Source: JAAXGX01 sp965203565
GTDB lineage: Bacteria > Acidobacteriota > Vicinamibacteria > Vicinamibacterales > UBA8438
Reading direction: 5' to 3'
Length of the DNA: 64,000 bases
Assembly (NCBI GenBank): GCA_965203565.1
Contig: OZ241896.1
Coordinates: 1,984,001-2,048,000 of the forward strand
How positions within the stretch are numbered: position 1 is the first letter of the stretch; every line of letters starts with the position of its first letter. The notes under the pieces are model-generated. The model saw only the letters and a program-made list of their open reading frames with translations. It was not told where the DNA came from and searched no databases. Shown here piece after piece: positions 25,236 through 34,277 of this stretch. The position numbers and the translations under genes were made by a program.

Positions 25236-26587
25236 TCATCACGAAGCAACACCTGCCGCGGCGCACGTTCCTGCGCGGGACGGGCGCCGCAATCGCGTTG
25301 CCGCTGCTCGACGGGATGGTCCCGGCGCTGACCGCGCTCGGACGGACCGCCGCCGCGCCGGTGCGGCGGCTCGGGTTCTTCTACGTCCCGAACGGGATGG
25401 CGATGAAGTACTGGGAGCCGGCCACCGAGGGGGCCGGCTTCGACCTGCCGCGGACGCTCGAACCGCTGGCGCCGCACCGGGACCGGCTGACGGTGCTGTC
25501 CGGCCTGGCGGCCATGGAGGCGTATCCGCGGCCGGGCGAGGGGGGCGGAGACCACGCCCGGGCCGCCGGAACGTACCTCACCGGCGTGCACATCCGGCGG
25601 ACGACGGCGGCCGACGTGCTGTCCGGCGTCTCGGCGGACCAGATCGCCGCCCGGGAGCTGGCCGCGGAGACGCAGCTCGCCTCGCTGGAGCTCGCGCTGG
25701 AGTCGGTGGAGCTGCTCGGCGCGTGCGACGGGACGTACGCCTGCGCGTACACCAACACCATCGCCTGGCGGACGCCGACCGCCCCGCTGCCGATGGAGAA
25801 CGATCCGCGCGCCCTGTTCGAGCGGATGTTCGGCGTCGCCGCCAGCACCGACCCGGCGGAGCGCTTGGCCCGCCTGCGGCGGGACCGCAGCATCCTCGAC
25901 GCGGTGTCGGACAAGGCGTCGCGCCTGCGGCTCCGGCTGGCGCCGGGCGACCGGGTCAAGCTGTCCGAGTACCTGGACGCGGTGCGCGACGTCGAGCGCC
26001 GCATCTGGAAGGCGGAGGAGCAGAGCGGCCGCGAGATGCCGGTGGTCGACCGGCCGGCCGGCGTCCCGCACGACTTCGCCGAGCACGCGAAGCTGATGTT
26101 CGACCTGCTGGCGCTGGCGTACCAGACCGACCTGACCCGCGTCGCCACCTTCATGATCGGCCGGGAGGTGAGCAGCCGCCCATATCCCGAGATCGGCATC
26201 TCCGACTCGCATCACCCGCTGTCGCACCACGAGAACGACCCGCGCAAGATCGACGAGCTCGGCCGGTTGAACCGGTTCCACGTCGAGCAGTTCGCGCACT
26301 TCGTCGATCGGCTGGGCGCGACGCCGGACGGCGACGGCTCGCTGCTGGACCAGTCGGTGCTGGCGTACGGCGCCGGCATCAGCGACAGCAACACGCATTT
26401 CCACGACAACCTGCCGATCGCCCTGGTCGGCGGTTCGGCGGCCGGGCTGAGAGGCGGACGGCACGTCCGGTATCCGGCGGAGACGCCGGTGACGAACCTC
26501 TGGATGACCCTGCTCGACCGGATGGGCGTGCCGGCCGAAAAGCTCGGCGACGCGACCGGCCGGGTCGAGCAGTTGTGGGATCTGTAA
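25232..26587 (+). CDS. Exported DUF1552 protein (copy 1)
   Basis: A 451-residue protein with a twin-arginine signal ('LPRRTFLRGTGAAIALPLLD', residues 8-27), so it is probably exported folded. Family blocks visible are 'GFFYVPNGMAMKYWEP', 'YACAYTNTIAWRTPTAPLPME', 'LDAVRDVERRIW', and the histidine-rich 'SDSHHPLSHHEND' near residue 328, which may bind metal. The late 'YGAGISDSNTHFHDNLPIALVGG' block is also conserved. DUF1552 is distantly related to the alkaline-phosphatase-like DUF1501 group, but the reaction is unknown. It is translated from an ATG that overlaps the stop of the DUF1592 gene, so the two are coupled. Confidence 0.9.
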   Translation: MIITKQHLPRRTFLRGTGAAIALPLLDGMVPALTALGRTAAAPVRRLGFFYVPNGMAMKYWEPATEGAGFDLPRTLEPLAPHRDRLTVLSGLAAMEAYPRPGEGGGDHARAAGTYLTGVHIRRTTAADVLSGVSADQIAARELAAETQLASLELALESVELLGACDGTYACAYTNTIAWRTPTAPLPMENDPRALFERMFGVAASTDPAERLARLRRDRSILDAVSDKASRLRLRLAPGDRVKLSEYLDAVRDVERRIWKAEEQSGREMPVVDRPAGVPHDFAEHAKLMFDLLALAYQTDLTRVATFMIGREVSSRPYPEIGISDSHHPLSHHENDPRKIDELGRLNRFHVEQFAHFVDRLGATPDGDGSLLDQSVLAYGAGISDSNTHFHDNLPIALVGGSAAGLRGGRHVRYPAETPVTNLWMTLLDRMGVPAEKLGDATGRVEQLWDL

Positions 26588-26591
26588 AGTG

Positions 26592-26620
26592 TTGATGCCG
26601 GCGGCGGGTGGACTTATACT
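26592..26620 (+). promoter_or_regulatory. Sigma70-type promoter for the second cytochrome/monooxygenase gene
   Basis: TTGATG (26592-26597) and TATACT (26615-26620) are separated by 17 bases, an optimal spacing. The start would be near 26627. A GGGAGG ribosome-binding site (26648-26653) precedes the GTG at 26660. It lies directly after the DUF1552 stop. Confidence 0.6.
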
Positions 26621-26659
26621 GTCGCCTTGCGTGGGTTCCCCTTGGGCGGGAGGTGCGAT

Positions 26660-28024
26660 GTGACGAGTAGGTGTGACGGCGTCCGGACGTTCCGTATGCT
26701 CGGGAACGCAGTCGCGGGGCTGCTGCTGGCGGGCGCGGCGTCCGCCCCGGCGCAGGCGGCCGGCGCGGGCGGCGACGTGACCTTCACGAAGGACGTGCTG
26801 CCGATCCTGCAGCGCAGTTGCCAGAGCTGCCATCGGCCCGGCGCGATCGCGCCGATGTCGCTCGTGACGTACGAGGACGTGCGGCCGTGGTCGCGGTCGA
26901 TCAGGCGGAACGTCGAGGCGCGCGAGATGCCGCCCTGGTACATCGACCGGCGGATCGGCATCCAGCAGTTCAAGGACGACCCGTCGCTGACCGACGACGA
27001 GATCGCGACGATCGCGGCCTGGGTCGACGCCGGCTCCCCGCGCGGCAATCCGGCCGACGCGCCGCCGCCGGTCGAGTTCCTCGGACCGAACGAATGGCGG
27101 ATCGGCGAGCCGGACCTGATCGTCTCGATGCCGGAGCCGTACCTGCTGCCGGCGGAGGGGCCGGACGAATTCCCGAACGTCCTGGCCGATCCCGGCCTGA
27201 CGACCGACCGGTACATCAAGGCGGTCGAGGTGAAGCCGGACCCCGACAGCCTGGAGGTGGTGCACCACGTGGTGACCACGATGACCGAGTACGACGAGGA
27301 CCTCGCCAAGGGGAACTTCCTCAACGAGTACGCGGTCGGCAAGAACGGCGACATCTTCGACGACAACACCGGCCGCCTGATCAAGGCCGGCACCCAGATC
27401 CGCTTCGGGCTCCACCTGCATCCGTACGGCGAGGAGATTCCGGTCATGGTGCACGTCGGCATGAAGCTGTACCCCGAGGGGTACGTGCCGAAGTACCAGC
27501 TCGTCAGCCAGCACATGGGCGACGACGACGACCTGCTGATCCCGGCGGGGGAGAAGGGGGTCCGGACCGACGGCTACACCATGCTGACCCGGCCGGCGGT
27601 GGTCACGGCGTTCCAGCCGCATCTGCACACGCGCGGACAGGCGCAGTGCATCGAGGCGATCATCCCGCAGACCGACGAGGAGGGGAACGTCCTGCTGCAG
27701 GCGCCCGGCCACTCGCCCGCGCCGCTGATGCGGCAGGTGACGCTGAACTGCGTGCCGCAGTGGCGCTTCAACTGGCACCTAGTCTACAACTACGACGAGG
27801 ACGTGGCGCCGGTCCTGCCGCCCGGAACCGTCATCCACGTCTCGACCTGGCACGACAACTCGGAGACGCTCCGCGTCAACCCCGACCCGCGCAACAACGT
27901 GGTGTACGGGCAGCGGACGATCGACGAGATGTCGTTCGCGTGGGTCAGCTACTACTACATCGACGACGACGAGTACAAGGCGCGCGTCGCCGCCCGGAAC
28001 GTGCTGGCGGCGAACGACCAGTGA
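26660..28024 (+). CDS. Secreted cytochrome c with copper type II monooxygenase-like region (copy 2)
   Basis: A 454-residue paralogue of the gene at 12465-13853; most of the sequence after the signal peptide is identical or conservatively changed. The haem c site is C54-Q-S-C57-H58. The copper-like histidines are kept: 'VVHHVVTTMT' (the third His of copy 1 is replaced by a Thr here), 'HLHPYGEE' and 'PHLHTRGQ'. The start is GTG at 26660, chosen for its ribosome-binding site. An ATG at 26696 would also give a functional signal peptide. It is followed, with a GTGA overlap, by an unrelated small exported protein instead of DUF6152, so the two copies have different partners. Confidence 0.82.
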   Translation: MTSRCDGVRTFRMLGNAVAGLLLAGAASAPAQAAGAGGDVTFTKDVLPILQRSCQSCHRPGAIAPMSLVTYEDVRPWSRSIRRNVEAREMPPWYIDRRIGIQQFKDDPSLTDDEIATIAAWVDAGSPRGNPADAPPPVEFLGPNEWRIGEPDLIVSMPEPYLLPAEGPDEFPNVLADPGLTTDRYIKAVEVKPDPDSLEVVHHVVTTMTEYDEDLAKGNFLNEYAVGKNGDIFDDNTGRLIKAGTQIRFGLHLHPYGEEIPVMVHVGMKLYPEGYVPKYQLVSQHMGDDDDLLIPAGEKGVRTDGYTMLTRPAVVTAFQPHLHTRGQAQCIEAIIPQTDEEGNVLLQAPGHSPAPLMRQVTLNCVPQWRFNWHLVYNYDEDVAPVLPPGTVIHVSTWHDNSETLRVNPDPRNNVVYGQRTIDEMSFAWVSYYYIDDDEYKARVAARNVLAANDQ

Positions 28025-28818
28025 CGGGACCTCTCCGTACGCTTCTGGCGTGGGGCGCGGCCGCCGCCGTGGCGGCGGCCGCGCCGGCCCGCGGCCAGGA
28101 AATCGACATCCCGGACACCCAGATCCAGTACAACCGCGGCATGCACGTCGCCCCGATCTACGAAGGGTGGACGCGCAACGCCGACGGCACTATCGACCTC
28201 TGGTTCGGCTACCTGAACCGGAACTGGGAAGAGGTGCTGCACATCCCGGTCGGTCCGGACAACCGGATCGAGCCGGGCGGTCCGGACCGCGGGCAGCCGA
28301 CGGTGTTCGTCCCGCGGCGGCGCGAGGGGCGGGCGGTCCAGCGCCGCGAGACGATGGTGTTCGGCGTCCGGGTCCCCGCCAACTGGACCAGCGACGACGA
28401 GGTGGTCTGGACGGTGCGCGCCCACGGCAGGACCGACCGCGCCATCGGCTTGTTCCTGCCGATCTACGAGCTCCGGCCGCGCGACACCAACACGCCCCCG
28501 GCGCTCGAGGTCGAGATTGCGTCGGACACGATTCCCGTGTCGGGCGCCGCGACGCTGTTCGCCTCGGTCAGCGACGACGGCCAGCCGGGGCGCCGCCGCA
28601 CGTCGGCCAACCTGCGCTGGGTCCATTACCGGGGCGTGGGGACGGTTGCGTTCTCGCCGCCGCGCACGCCGTTTCCGCCCGGCGAGGATCCGGTGGAGGG
28701 GCTCGACGTTACGACCACCGCGACGTTCAGCCAGCCCGGGGAGTACGTGCTGCGCGCCGTCGCCTACGACGGCGACTGGTACGGGACCCGGAACGTCACG
28801 GTGCAGGTGCGTCCCTGA
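28021..28818 (+). CDS. Exported protein of unknown function downstream of cytochrome copy 2
   Basis: A 265-residue exported protein with an alanine-rich signal peptide ending 'ARGQE'. The mature part contains 'NRGMHVAPIYEGWTRNADGTI' and 'WFGYLNRNWEEVLHIPVGPDN', then a C-terminal half rich in beta-strand patterns ('ASVSDDGQPGRRR' and 'TATFSQPGEYVLRAVAYDG'), like an immunoglobulin-type beta-sandwich. I do not recognise a named family. It starts at GTG 28021, overlapping the stop of the cytochrome gene, and its stop abuts the stop of the convergent LVIVD gene with no spacer. Confidence 0.78.
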   Translation: MTGPLRTLLAWGAAAAVAAAAPARGQEIDIPDTQIQYNRGMHVAPIYEGWTRNADGTIDLWFGYLNRNWEEVLHIPVGPDNRIEPGGPDRGQPTVFVPRRREGRAVQRRETMVFGVRVPANWTSDDEVVWTVRAHGRTDRAIGLFLPIYELRPRDTNTPPALEVEIASDTIPVSGAATLFASVSDDGQPGRRRTSANLRWVHYRGVGTVAFSPPRTPFPPGEDPVEGLDVTTTATFSQPGEYVLRAVAYDGDWYGTRNVTVQVRP

Positions 28819-29835
28819 TCAGGGCCGCCGGCGCAGCACCACGACTTCGCCGCCGCCCTGCGAGCGTCGTATCCCGGTGGGGAGCGGCCCGACCGCCAGC
28901 AGCGTCAGGTCGCCGCTGACCGCCACGTCGCGGACCGGTTCGGCCGGCCGGTGGCTCCCCGCTGCGCGGGGGGCGGCCGGATCCGACAGGTCGACCACCA
29001 GCATCCCCCGCTCGCCGTCCGCCACGTACGCCAGCGCGCCGTCGAGCGCCACGCGGAGCGCGCCGCCGGGCGTGGCGTAGGTCGACCGGTGGACCGGCGC
29101 GTCCGGCGCCGACAGGTCGTACACCTGGAGCGCGCCGTGGCCGACCAGGACGGCCAGCGCGCCCGCCGGGGTCTCGGTCACTCGCACCATCCGGGGGCCG
29201 TCCGCCGACTGAAGGGCGAACGCCGGCTCCCAGGCGTCGGTGCGCGACAGGTCGAGCACGTAGAACCCGGACGGGTCGTCCACGGCGTACGCCCGCGGCC
29301 CCAGCGTCGCGACGTCGCGTCCGTACCCGTCCAGATAGACCGATCCGAGGGCGGCCGGCGCGCGGAGGTCCGAGACGTCGACCAGGTCGACGCCGGACAT
29401 GTGATCGGCGAGGACCGCCACGCCGTCCGAGACGTCGACGTTCTTCACCTGTCCGGGCGTCCTGACGGAGCCGAGCAGCGCCGGCGCTTCGGGGTCGGAC
29501 GCGTCGAGAATCCCCAGGCCGAAGAAGTCGGCGGCCACGTAGACGACCTGGCCGACGACGGTGAACCCCCAGATCTTCTCCGGAAAGGCGTAGGAGCCCT
29601 GTCGCCGCGGCGCGGCCGGATCGGAGAGGTCGAAGAGGGTGAGGGCGCCGCCGGCGGCCACGTAGGCGCGTCCGCCGCTCGCCTCCACCAGGTCGGCCGG
29701 CCCCGCGAGCGTCGCGATCTGATCGAACTCCAGCGCCTGCGCCCGGGCCGGCGCCGCGGCGGCCAGCGCGCACCATCCCAGCCCGATCAGCAGCGCCGCC
29801 CGGCGGCCTGACGTACGGCGCGGCCTGTCCGTCAT
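28819..29835 (-). CDS. Exported LVIVD-repeat beta-propeller-like protein
   Basis: A 338-residue exported protein with an Arg-rich twin-arginine-like start and signal peptide ending 'APARAQ'. It then has about six to seven repeats of about 42 residues built around 'V-x-VAYVADG-x-x-GLxIVDLSDP-x-x-P', for example 'YVAAGGALTLFDLSDPAAP' and 'YVADGERGMLVVDLSDPAAP'. This pattern matches the LVIVD repeat, which forms surface-located beta-propellers of unknown function. The ATG at 29833-29835 overlaps the stop of the ankyrin-PQQ gene upstream, so the two are coupled. It is the last gene of the minus-strand unit. Confidence 0.85.
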   Translation of the reverse strand: MTDRPRRTSGRRAALLIGLGWCALAAAAPARAQALEFDQIATLAGPADLVEASGGRAYVAAGGALTLFDLSDPAAPRRQGSYAFPEKIWGFTVVGQVVYVAADFFGLGILDASDPEAPALLGSVRTPGQVKNVDVSDGVAVLADHMSGVDLVDVSDLRAPAALGSVYLDGYGRDVATLGPRAYAVDDPSGFYVLDLSRTDAWEPAFALQSADGPRMVRVTETPAGALAVLVGHGALQVYDLSAPDAPVHRSTYATPGGALRVALDGALAYVADGERGMLVVDLSDPAAPRAAGSHRPAEPVRDVAVSGDLTLLAVGPLPTGIRRSQGGGEVVVLRRRP

Positions 29836-32800
29836 GGCGCGTCCAGCTTCGCGATGCGGTACAGCGCCGACTGCGTCCGGATGAACAGGCTGCCCCGGAC
29901 GACGGCCGGCGTGGCGAGCGTCATTTCGTCGAGCGGGTTCGTCCCCAGGATCTCGAACTCCGGCCCGGCCCGGACGACGTACGTGTCGCCCGCCTCGCTG
30001 AGGAGGAACACCTTCCCGTTGTATCCCCAGGGCGACGCGGTGAAGCCGCTGCCGACCCGGATCCGTTGCCGGCCGTACGCCTCCGCGCCGGTCCGCGCGT
30101 CGTGGGCCAGCAGGAGGCCCCGGTCGAGGAGGGTGTAATAGAGGCCGCGGTAGACGAGCGCCGACGTGTTGTAGGTTCCGAGCAGCGGATAGGCCCAGGC
30201 GACGTATTCCGACGACGTCCGGTCGCCCGGAAACCGGGTGGACCACCGGCTCGTCTCGTCGGCCCAGAGCGAGATGTCGCCCTCCGCGCCCGGATGGATG
30301 GCGTAGACGGGGCGGAGCGCGCCGCCCGGATAGCCGGAGCTGACGTAGACGAGGCCGCCGGCGACGAACGGCGACGGCGTCGTCAGGTTCGACATCCCCT
30401 TCAGTTCCCAGAGCAGCGCGCCGTCGAGGCCGTACGAGCGGACCCCGTCGCTCCCCACGGTGACGATCTCGGTCCGGACCCGGTTCTCCCAGACGGCCGG
30501 CGTCGACCAGTTGTGGCCCCGCTCGTCCCGTTCGACCCGCCAGACCTCCGCGCCGGTCCGCTTGTCGAGCGCGACCATGAACGAGGCGGTGGTGTTGTCG
30601 TTGACGACGTAGAGCCGGTCGCCGTGGAGCGCCGGCGAGGCCGCGGTCCCGAGCTCGATCAGCGTGTTGAACGCCCCGATCCGCCTTTGCCAGACGACGG
30701 CGCCCTCGAAGTCGAGGGCGGCGACCAGGCCGATGCTGCCGAAGTAGACGTACAGCCGCTCGCCGTCGGTGACCGGCGTCTCCGAGGCGTAGCTGTTCTT
30801 GACGTGCCGCCGGAGGCGCGGGAGCTCGCGGTGCAGCTCGCGCTCCCAGCGGATCGCGCCGGTTGCGGCGTCGACGTCGTACACCATCCAGCGGTGGACG
30901 GTGTTGGCGGCGATGTGGTCGTGCTCGTCGTACAGGCCGGGGACCGGCGTCTCCTCCGGTCCGGCGGCGACCGCCGACGTCAGGAAGACGTGATCGTCCC
31001 AGACGACCGGCGAGCTCCACCCGAGTCCGGGGATCGCCGTCTTCCAGACGACGTTCTCCGTCGCGCTCCAGGTGTCGGGGAGGGCGGGGTCGTCCGCCAC
31101 GTCGCCGGCGTTCGGGCCGCGGAACATCGGCCACTGATCGTCGGCCGCGGCCGCCCCGGCGGACGTCGCCGGCTGGCCGCCGCCGCCGCCGGCCGCGACG
31201 CCGGCGTCGGAGACGCCGAGCCGCTCGAGGTGCTCGCGCAGGATCTCTTCGCGGCTCCGGGTGTCGATGGGGTTGTTCTCGAACGCGTACCGCTCCTGGC
31301 CGCGCCGGAGCTCCCACGGCAGCCCGCGCTCCTTCAGCAGCTTCTGCAGCAGCGCGACGGTCCAGGGGCGGACGTTGATGTTGGCGACCCGCCCTTCCTC
31401 CTCGCCGTTGGCGATTCGGAGCGGAGTGAAGCCCCGCCTGTTCTCGACGTGGAGCGCCGCGCCCTCCTCGACCAGCCGGAGGATGATGGCGTTGGCGCCG
31501 CGCCACGCCGCGCCGTGCAGCGCCGTGTCGCCGTCCCGGTTGACGGCGTTCACGTCGCCGCCGAGCGCGATTGCTGTTTCAAGCGCCTCGAGCGCCTCCG
31601 CGTTCGTCCCGCTGTCCTCGTCCGGGTTGAACATCTCGACGCCCGCCGCCGCCATGAGCGGGGTGGTCCCCCGGTCGTTGGTCAGCGAGGCGTCCGCCCC
31701 GTGCTCGGCGAGCAGGCGCATCATCGCGGCGTCGGCGCCCTTCGCCGCCGCCAGGATCGGCGTGGCGCCGGTCTGCGTCCAGAACCCGCGGAACCCGTCG
31801 ACGATCGGCCGCGTGATCCGCGCGTTCACGTCGGCCCCGTGCGCAATCAGCTTCGCGGCGAACTCCAGGCTGCTCATCGCGCCGGTCGGTTCGGGATGCG
31901 GGAAGAAGCCGATGTTCAGGTTCCGGGTCCGGACCACCTGGTGGAGAGCCGGCCAGCCCTGCCCGGCCGCGTTCGGGTCGGCGCCGGCGTCGAGGAGCAG
32001 CGCGCCGAGTGACCAGTGGGCGTTGGCCGCCGCCATCACCAGCGCGCTGGTTCCGTCCGGCGCGGCCGCGTCCGGGTCGGCGCCGGCGTCGAGCAGCGCC
32101 CGGACCGCCTCGGTCCGGCCGGCCCGCACGGCGAACAGCAGCGGGGTGAACGCATCGAGGCGCGGGACGCGCCGCGTCCAGGTCCCGGCGCCGCGCGCCG
32201 CGTCGGCCGCCGCCGGCGCATGCGACCGGGCGCGCAGGTCGGCGCCGGCCGTCAGCAGCAGGCGGACGACCTCGCCGTGTCCTTCGCCGGCGGCCCACAT
32301 CAGCGCCGTCTGGCCGCGGGTCGCCTCGGCGGCGTTCGGGTCGGCGCCCCGGGCGAGCAGCGCCTTGACCGCCTGCACGCCGCCGGCCCGGGCGGCCGAC
32401 ATCAGCGCCGTCTCGCCGCCGGCCGCCGCCGCGTCCGGGTCGGCGCCGGCGTCGAGCAGCCGCTCGACCACCGCGCCGTACCCGCCCGCGGCGGCGAGCG
32501 CCAGCGGCGTCACGCCGTACCGGTTCTTCGCACGGGGGTCGGCGCCGGCGCCGAGCAGCCGCTCGACCGTGTCGGCGTCGTCGCGGTACGCCGCCCAGTG
32601 CAGCGCCGTCGCGCCGTCCGGGGCCGCCCGGTTCGGGTCCGCGCCTTCGCGCAGCAGGGCGATCGCCGTTTCCCGGTCGCCCGTCTTCACCGCCTCGACG
32701 ATCGGCGCGCCGGTCAGGGCGGCCGGCCGCATCGCCTCGGCCGGCGGCGTCCCGGGAGCCGCCGCAGACAGGGCCGCCGCCGCAAGCAGCGGCGCGGCGG

Positions 32801-32855
32801 CGGATGCGGCCAGGGTCGCGCAAACGGCCGCACGTGAGTTAATCATAATAGTCAT
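29832..32855 (-). CDS. Exported ankyrin-repeat / PQQ-type beta-propeller fusion
   Basis: A 1007-residue exported protein. The first about 35 residues form a signal peptide. Residues about 50-510 carry ankyrin repeats ('DGATALHWAAYRDDADTVERLL', 'GETALMSAARAGGVQAVKALL'). A low-complexity linker ('AAGGGGGQPATSAGAAAADD') leads at about residue 572 to 'QWPMFRGPNAGDVADDPALP', the standard beginning of PQQ-like outer-membrane propellers. After it come repeated 'V-x-W' blades, such as 'ALDKRTGAEVWRVERDERGH' and 'YDVDAATGAIRWERELHREL'. The propeller resembles PQQ-dependent dehydrogenases and BamB, but I do not see clear catalytic Asp/Glu residues. The fusion could place a redox or scaffold propeller on a protein-binding ankyrin arm. 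Confidence 0.85.
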   Translation of the reverse strand: MTIMINSRAAVCATLAASAAAPLLAAAALSAAAPGTPPAEAMRPAALTGAPIVEAVKTGDRETAIALLREGADPNRAAPDGATALHWAAYRDDADTVERLLGAGADPRAKNRYGVTPLALAAAGGYGAVVERLLDAGADPDAAAAGGETALMSAARAGGVQAVKALLARGADPNAAEATRGQTALMWAAGEGHGEVVRLLLTAGADLRARSHAPAAADAARGAGTWTRRVPRLDAFTPLLFAVRAGRTEAVRALLDAGADPDAAAPDGTSALVMAAANAHWSLGALLLDAGADPNAAGQGWPALHQVVRTRNLNIGFFPHPEPTGAMSSLEFAAKLIAHGADVNARITRPIVDGFRGFWTQTGATPILAAAKGADAAMMRLLAEHGADASLTNDRGTTPLMAAAGVEMFNPDEDSGTNAEALEALETAIALGGDVNAVNRDGDTALHGAAWRGANAIILRLVEEGAALHVENRRGFTPLRIANGEEEGRVANINVRPWTVALLQKLLKERGLPWELRRGQERYAFENNPIDTRSREEILREHLERLGVSDAGVAAGGGGGQPATSAGAAAADDQWPMFRGPNAGDVADDPALPDTWSATENVVWKTAIPGLGWSSPVVWDDHVFLTSAVAAGPEETPVPGLYDEHDHIAANTVHRWMVYDVDAATGAIRWERELHRELPRLRRHVKNSYASETPVTDGERLYVYFGSIGLVAALDFEGAVVWQRRIGAFNTLIELGTAASPALHGDRLYVVNDNTTASFMVALDKRTGAEVWRVERDERGHNWSTPAVWENRVRTEIVTVGSDGVRSYGLDGALLWELKGMSNLTTPSPFVAGGLVYVSSGYPGGALRPVYAIHPGAEGDISLWADETSRWSTRFPGDRTSSEYVAWAYPLLGTYNTSALVYRGLYYTLLDRGLLLAHDARTGAEAYGRQRIRVGSGFTASPWGYNGKVFLLSEAGDTYVVRAGPEFEILGTNPLDEMTLATPAVVRGSLFIRTQSALYRIAKLDAP

Positions 32856-32874
32856 AAAGTAAAGACCTTAATGA

Positions 32875-34215
32875 CTAAATAGCGGCGAGACGGCCGGTGC
32901 TGTCGCCGACCCGGTCGACGCGCGCTCCCACCTTGTCGAGCAGGCTGAGGCCCAGGTTCATCAGCGGCGTGTCGAACTTCGCCCGCACGTGGCGTCCCGC
33001 CCGGAGCCGCCCGCCGCCGCTCCCGAGCAGGGCGACCGGCAGGTTGTGCGGGACGTGAAGGTTGCCGTCGCCGAACGCCGCGCCGTACAGCACCATCACG
33101 TGGTCGAGCAGCGACCCGTCGCCGTCCGGCGTCTCGCGGAGCCGCTCGACGAACCGGGCGAAGAGCTGCATGTGGAACACGTTGATGCGGGTGTTCTTCT
33201 CCACCGCCTCCGCCTGGTTGCCGTGGTGCGAGATGTCGTGGTGCGCCTCCGGGACGCCGAGTTCGGTGTACGCCCGGTGGCTCAGCTCGCGGGCGATCTG
33301 AAACGTGGCGACGCGCGTCACGTCGGCCCGGTACGCCAGCAGCAGCAGGTCGAACATCAGGTTCGCGTGATCCTCGAACGCCGGCGGCGCGCCGAGCGGC
33401 GCCTCCGCCTCGATTTCGGGCGCCTCGGCCGCGCGCCGCTCCGTCCGCTGAATCCGGTGCTCGACGTCGCGGACCGCGTCGAGGTACTCGCTGACGATGC
33501 GCCGGTCGCCCGGCGCCAGCTCGGCCCGGAGCCGCGCCAGGTCTTCCGAGACGCCGTCGAGGATGCTGCGGTCTATCCGCCGCTGCGCGCGCCGGACGTC
33601 CGAGCCGCCCGGTTCGCCGAACAGCCGTTCGAACACCGCGCGCGGGTTCGTCTCCATCGGGAGGGGGAGCGTCGCCGTGCGCCACGAGAGGGTGTTGATG
33701 TAGGCGCAACTGTAGCCCCCCTCGCAGTTGCCGGTCATGAAGTTCGGCTCGAGCGCCAGCTGGAGCGACGCCAGCGGCGTCTCGCGGCCGAGCGCGTCGG
33801 CGGCGTACTGGTCTATCGTCTTGCCCGCCTCGATGTCGGCCCCTTCGGTCCGCCGGGCGCGCATGCCGCTCAGCCAGCAGCCGCTGCCGCGGGAGTGCGG
33901 GCCGCTGCTCGCGTCGAGCGCGTCGCCGGCGGCGTTGGCGAGGCCGCTGACGACCGTCAGCTGGTCGCGGTGCGGCGCCAGCGGCGCGAGGATGCGCGGC
34001 AGATCGAACCCGCGTCCCTCGGTCTTCGGCAGGAAGTCGCGCAGAATCAACCCGTTCGGCACGAACACGAACCCCAGCCGCACCGGCGGCGCGGCGGCGG
34101 TCCGGCTCAGCGCGGTGAGCGCCGGCGCCATGGCGTCGAGCACCGGCAGGGCGACCGCGGCGCCCATGCCGCGCAGGAACGTCCGGCGCGGCAGCGCGAT
34201 CCTGTCGATGATCAT
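32875..34215 (-). CDS. Exported DUF1552 protein (copy 2)
   Basis: A 446-residue paralogue of the protein at 25232-26587. It has the same twin-arginine signal ('LPRRTFLRGMGAAVALPVLD'), 'GFVFVPNGLILRDFLP', 'YSCAYINTLSWRTATLPLPME', 'LDAVRDVEHRIQ' and the histidine block 'VPEAHHDISHHGNQ'. The matching 'YGAAFGDGNLHVPHNLPVALLG' block replaces 'SNTHFHDN' with 'GNLHVPHN', so the histidines are partly kept. The start ATG at 34213-34215 lies 62 bases after the DUF1592 gene, so they probably share a transcript. The function is unknown, as for the family. Confidence 0.9.
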   Translation of the reverse strand: MIIDRIALPRRTFLRGMGAAVALPVLDAMAPALTALSRTAAAPPVRLGFVFVPNGLILRDFLPKTEGRGFDLPRILAPLAPHRDQLTVVSGLANAAGDALDASSGPHSRGSGCWLSGMRARRTEGADIEAGKTIDQYAADALGRETPLASLQLALEPNFMTGNCEGGYSCAYINTLSWRTATLPLPMETNPRAVFERLFGEPGGSDVRRAQRRIDRSILDGVSEDLARLRAELAPGDRRIVSEYLDAVRDVEHRIQRTERRAAEAPEIEAEAPLGAPPAFEDHANLMFDLLLLAYRADVTRVATFQIARELSHRAYTELGVPEAHHDISHHGNQAEAVEKNTRINVFHMQLFARFVERLRETPDGDGSLLDHVMVLYGAAFGDGNLHVPHNLPVALLGSGGGRLRAGRHVRAKFDTPLMNLGLSLLDKVGARVDRVGDSTGRLAAI

Positions 34216-34277
34216 CGGCGTCTCCAGCAGTCGCGCTCCATCGGTTTGGCAGTGGCTTCCCGGGGGCCGCCTCTGCG

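Noticed and set aside
25160..27778. A long minus-strand open frame across DUF1552 and the second cytochrome gene
   Set aside because: It lies antisense to two genes with signal peptides and conserved motifs; its composition is typical of a shadow frame.
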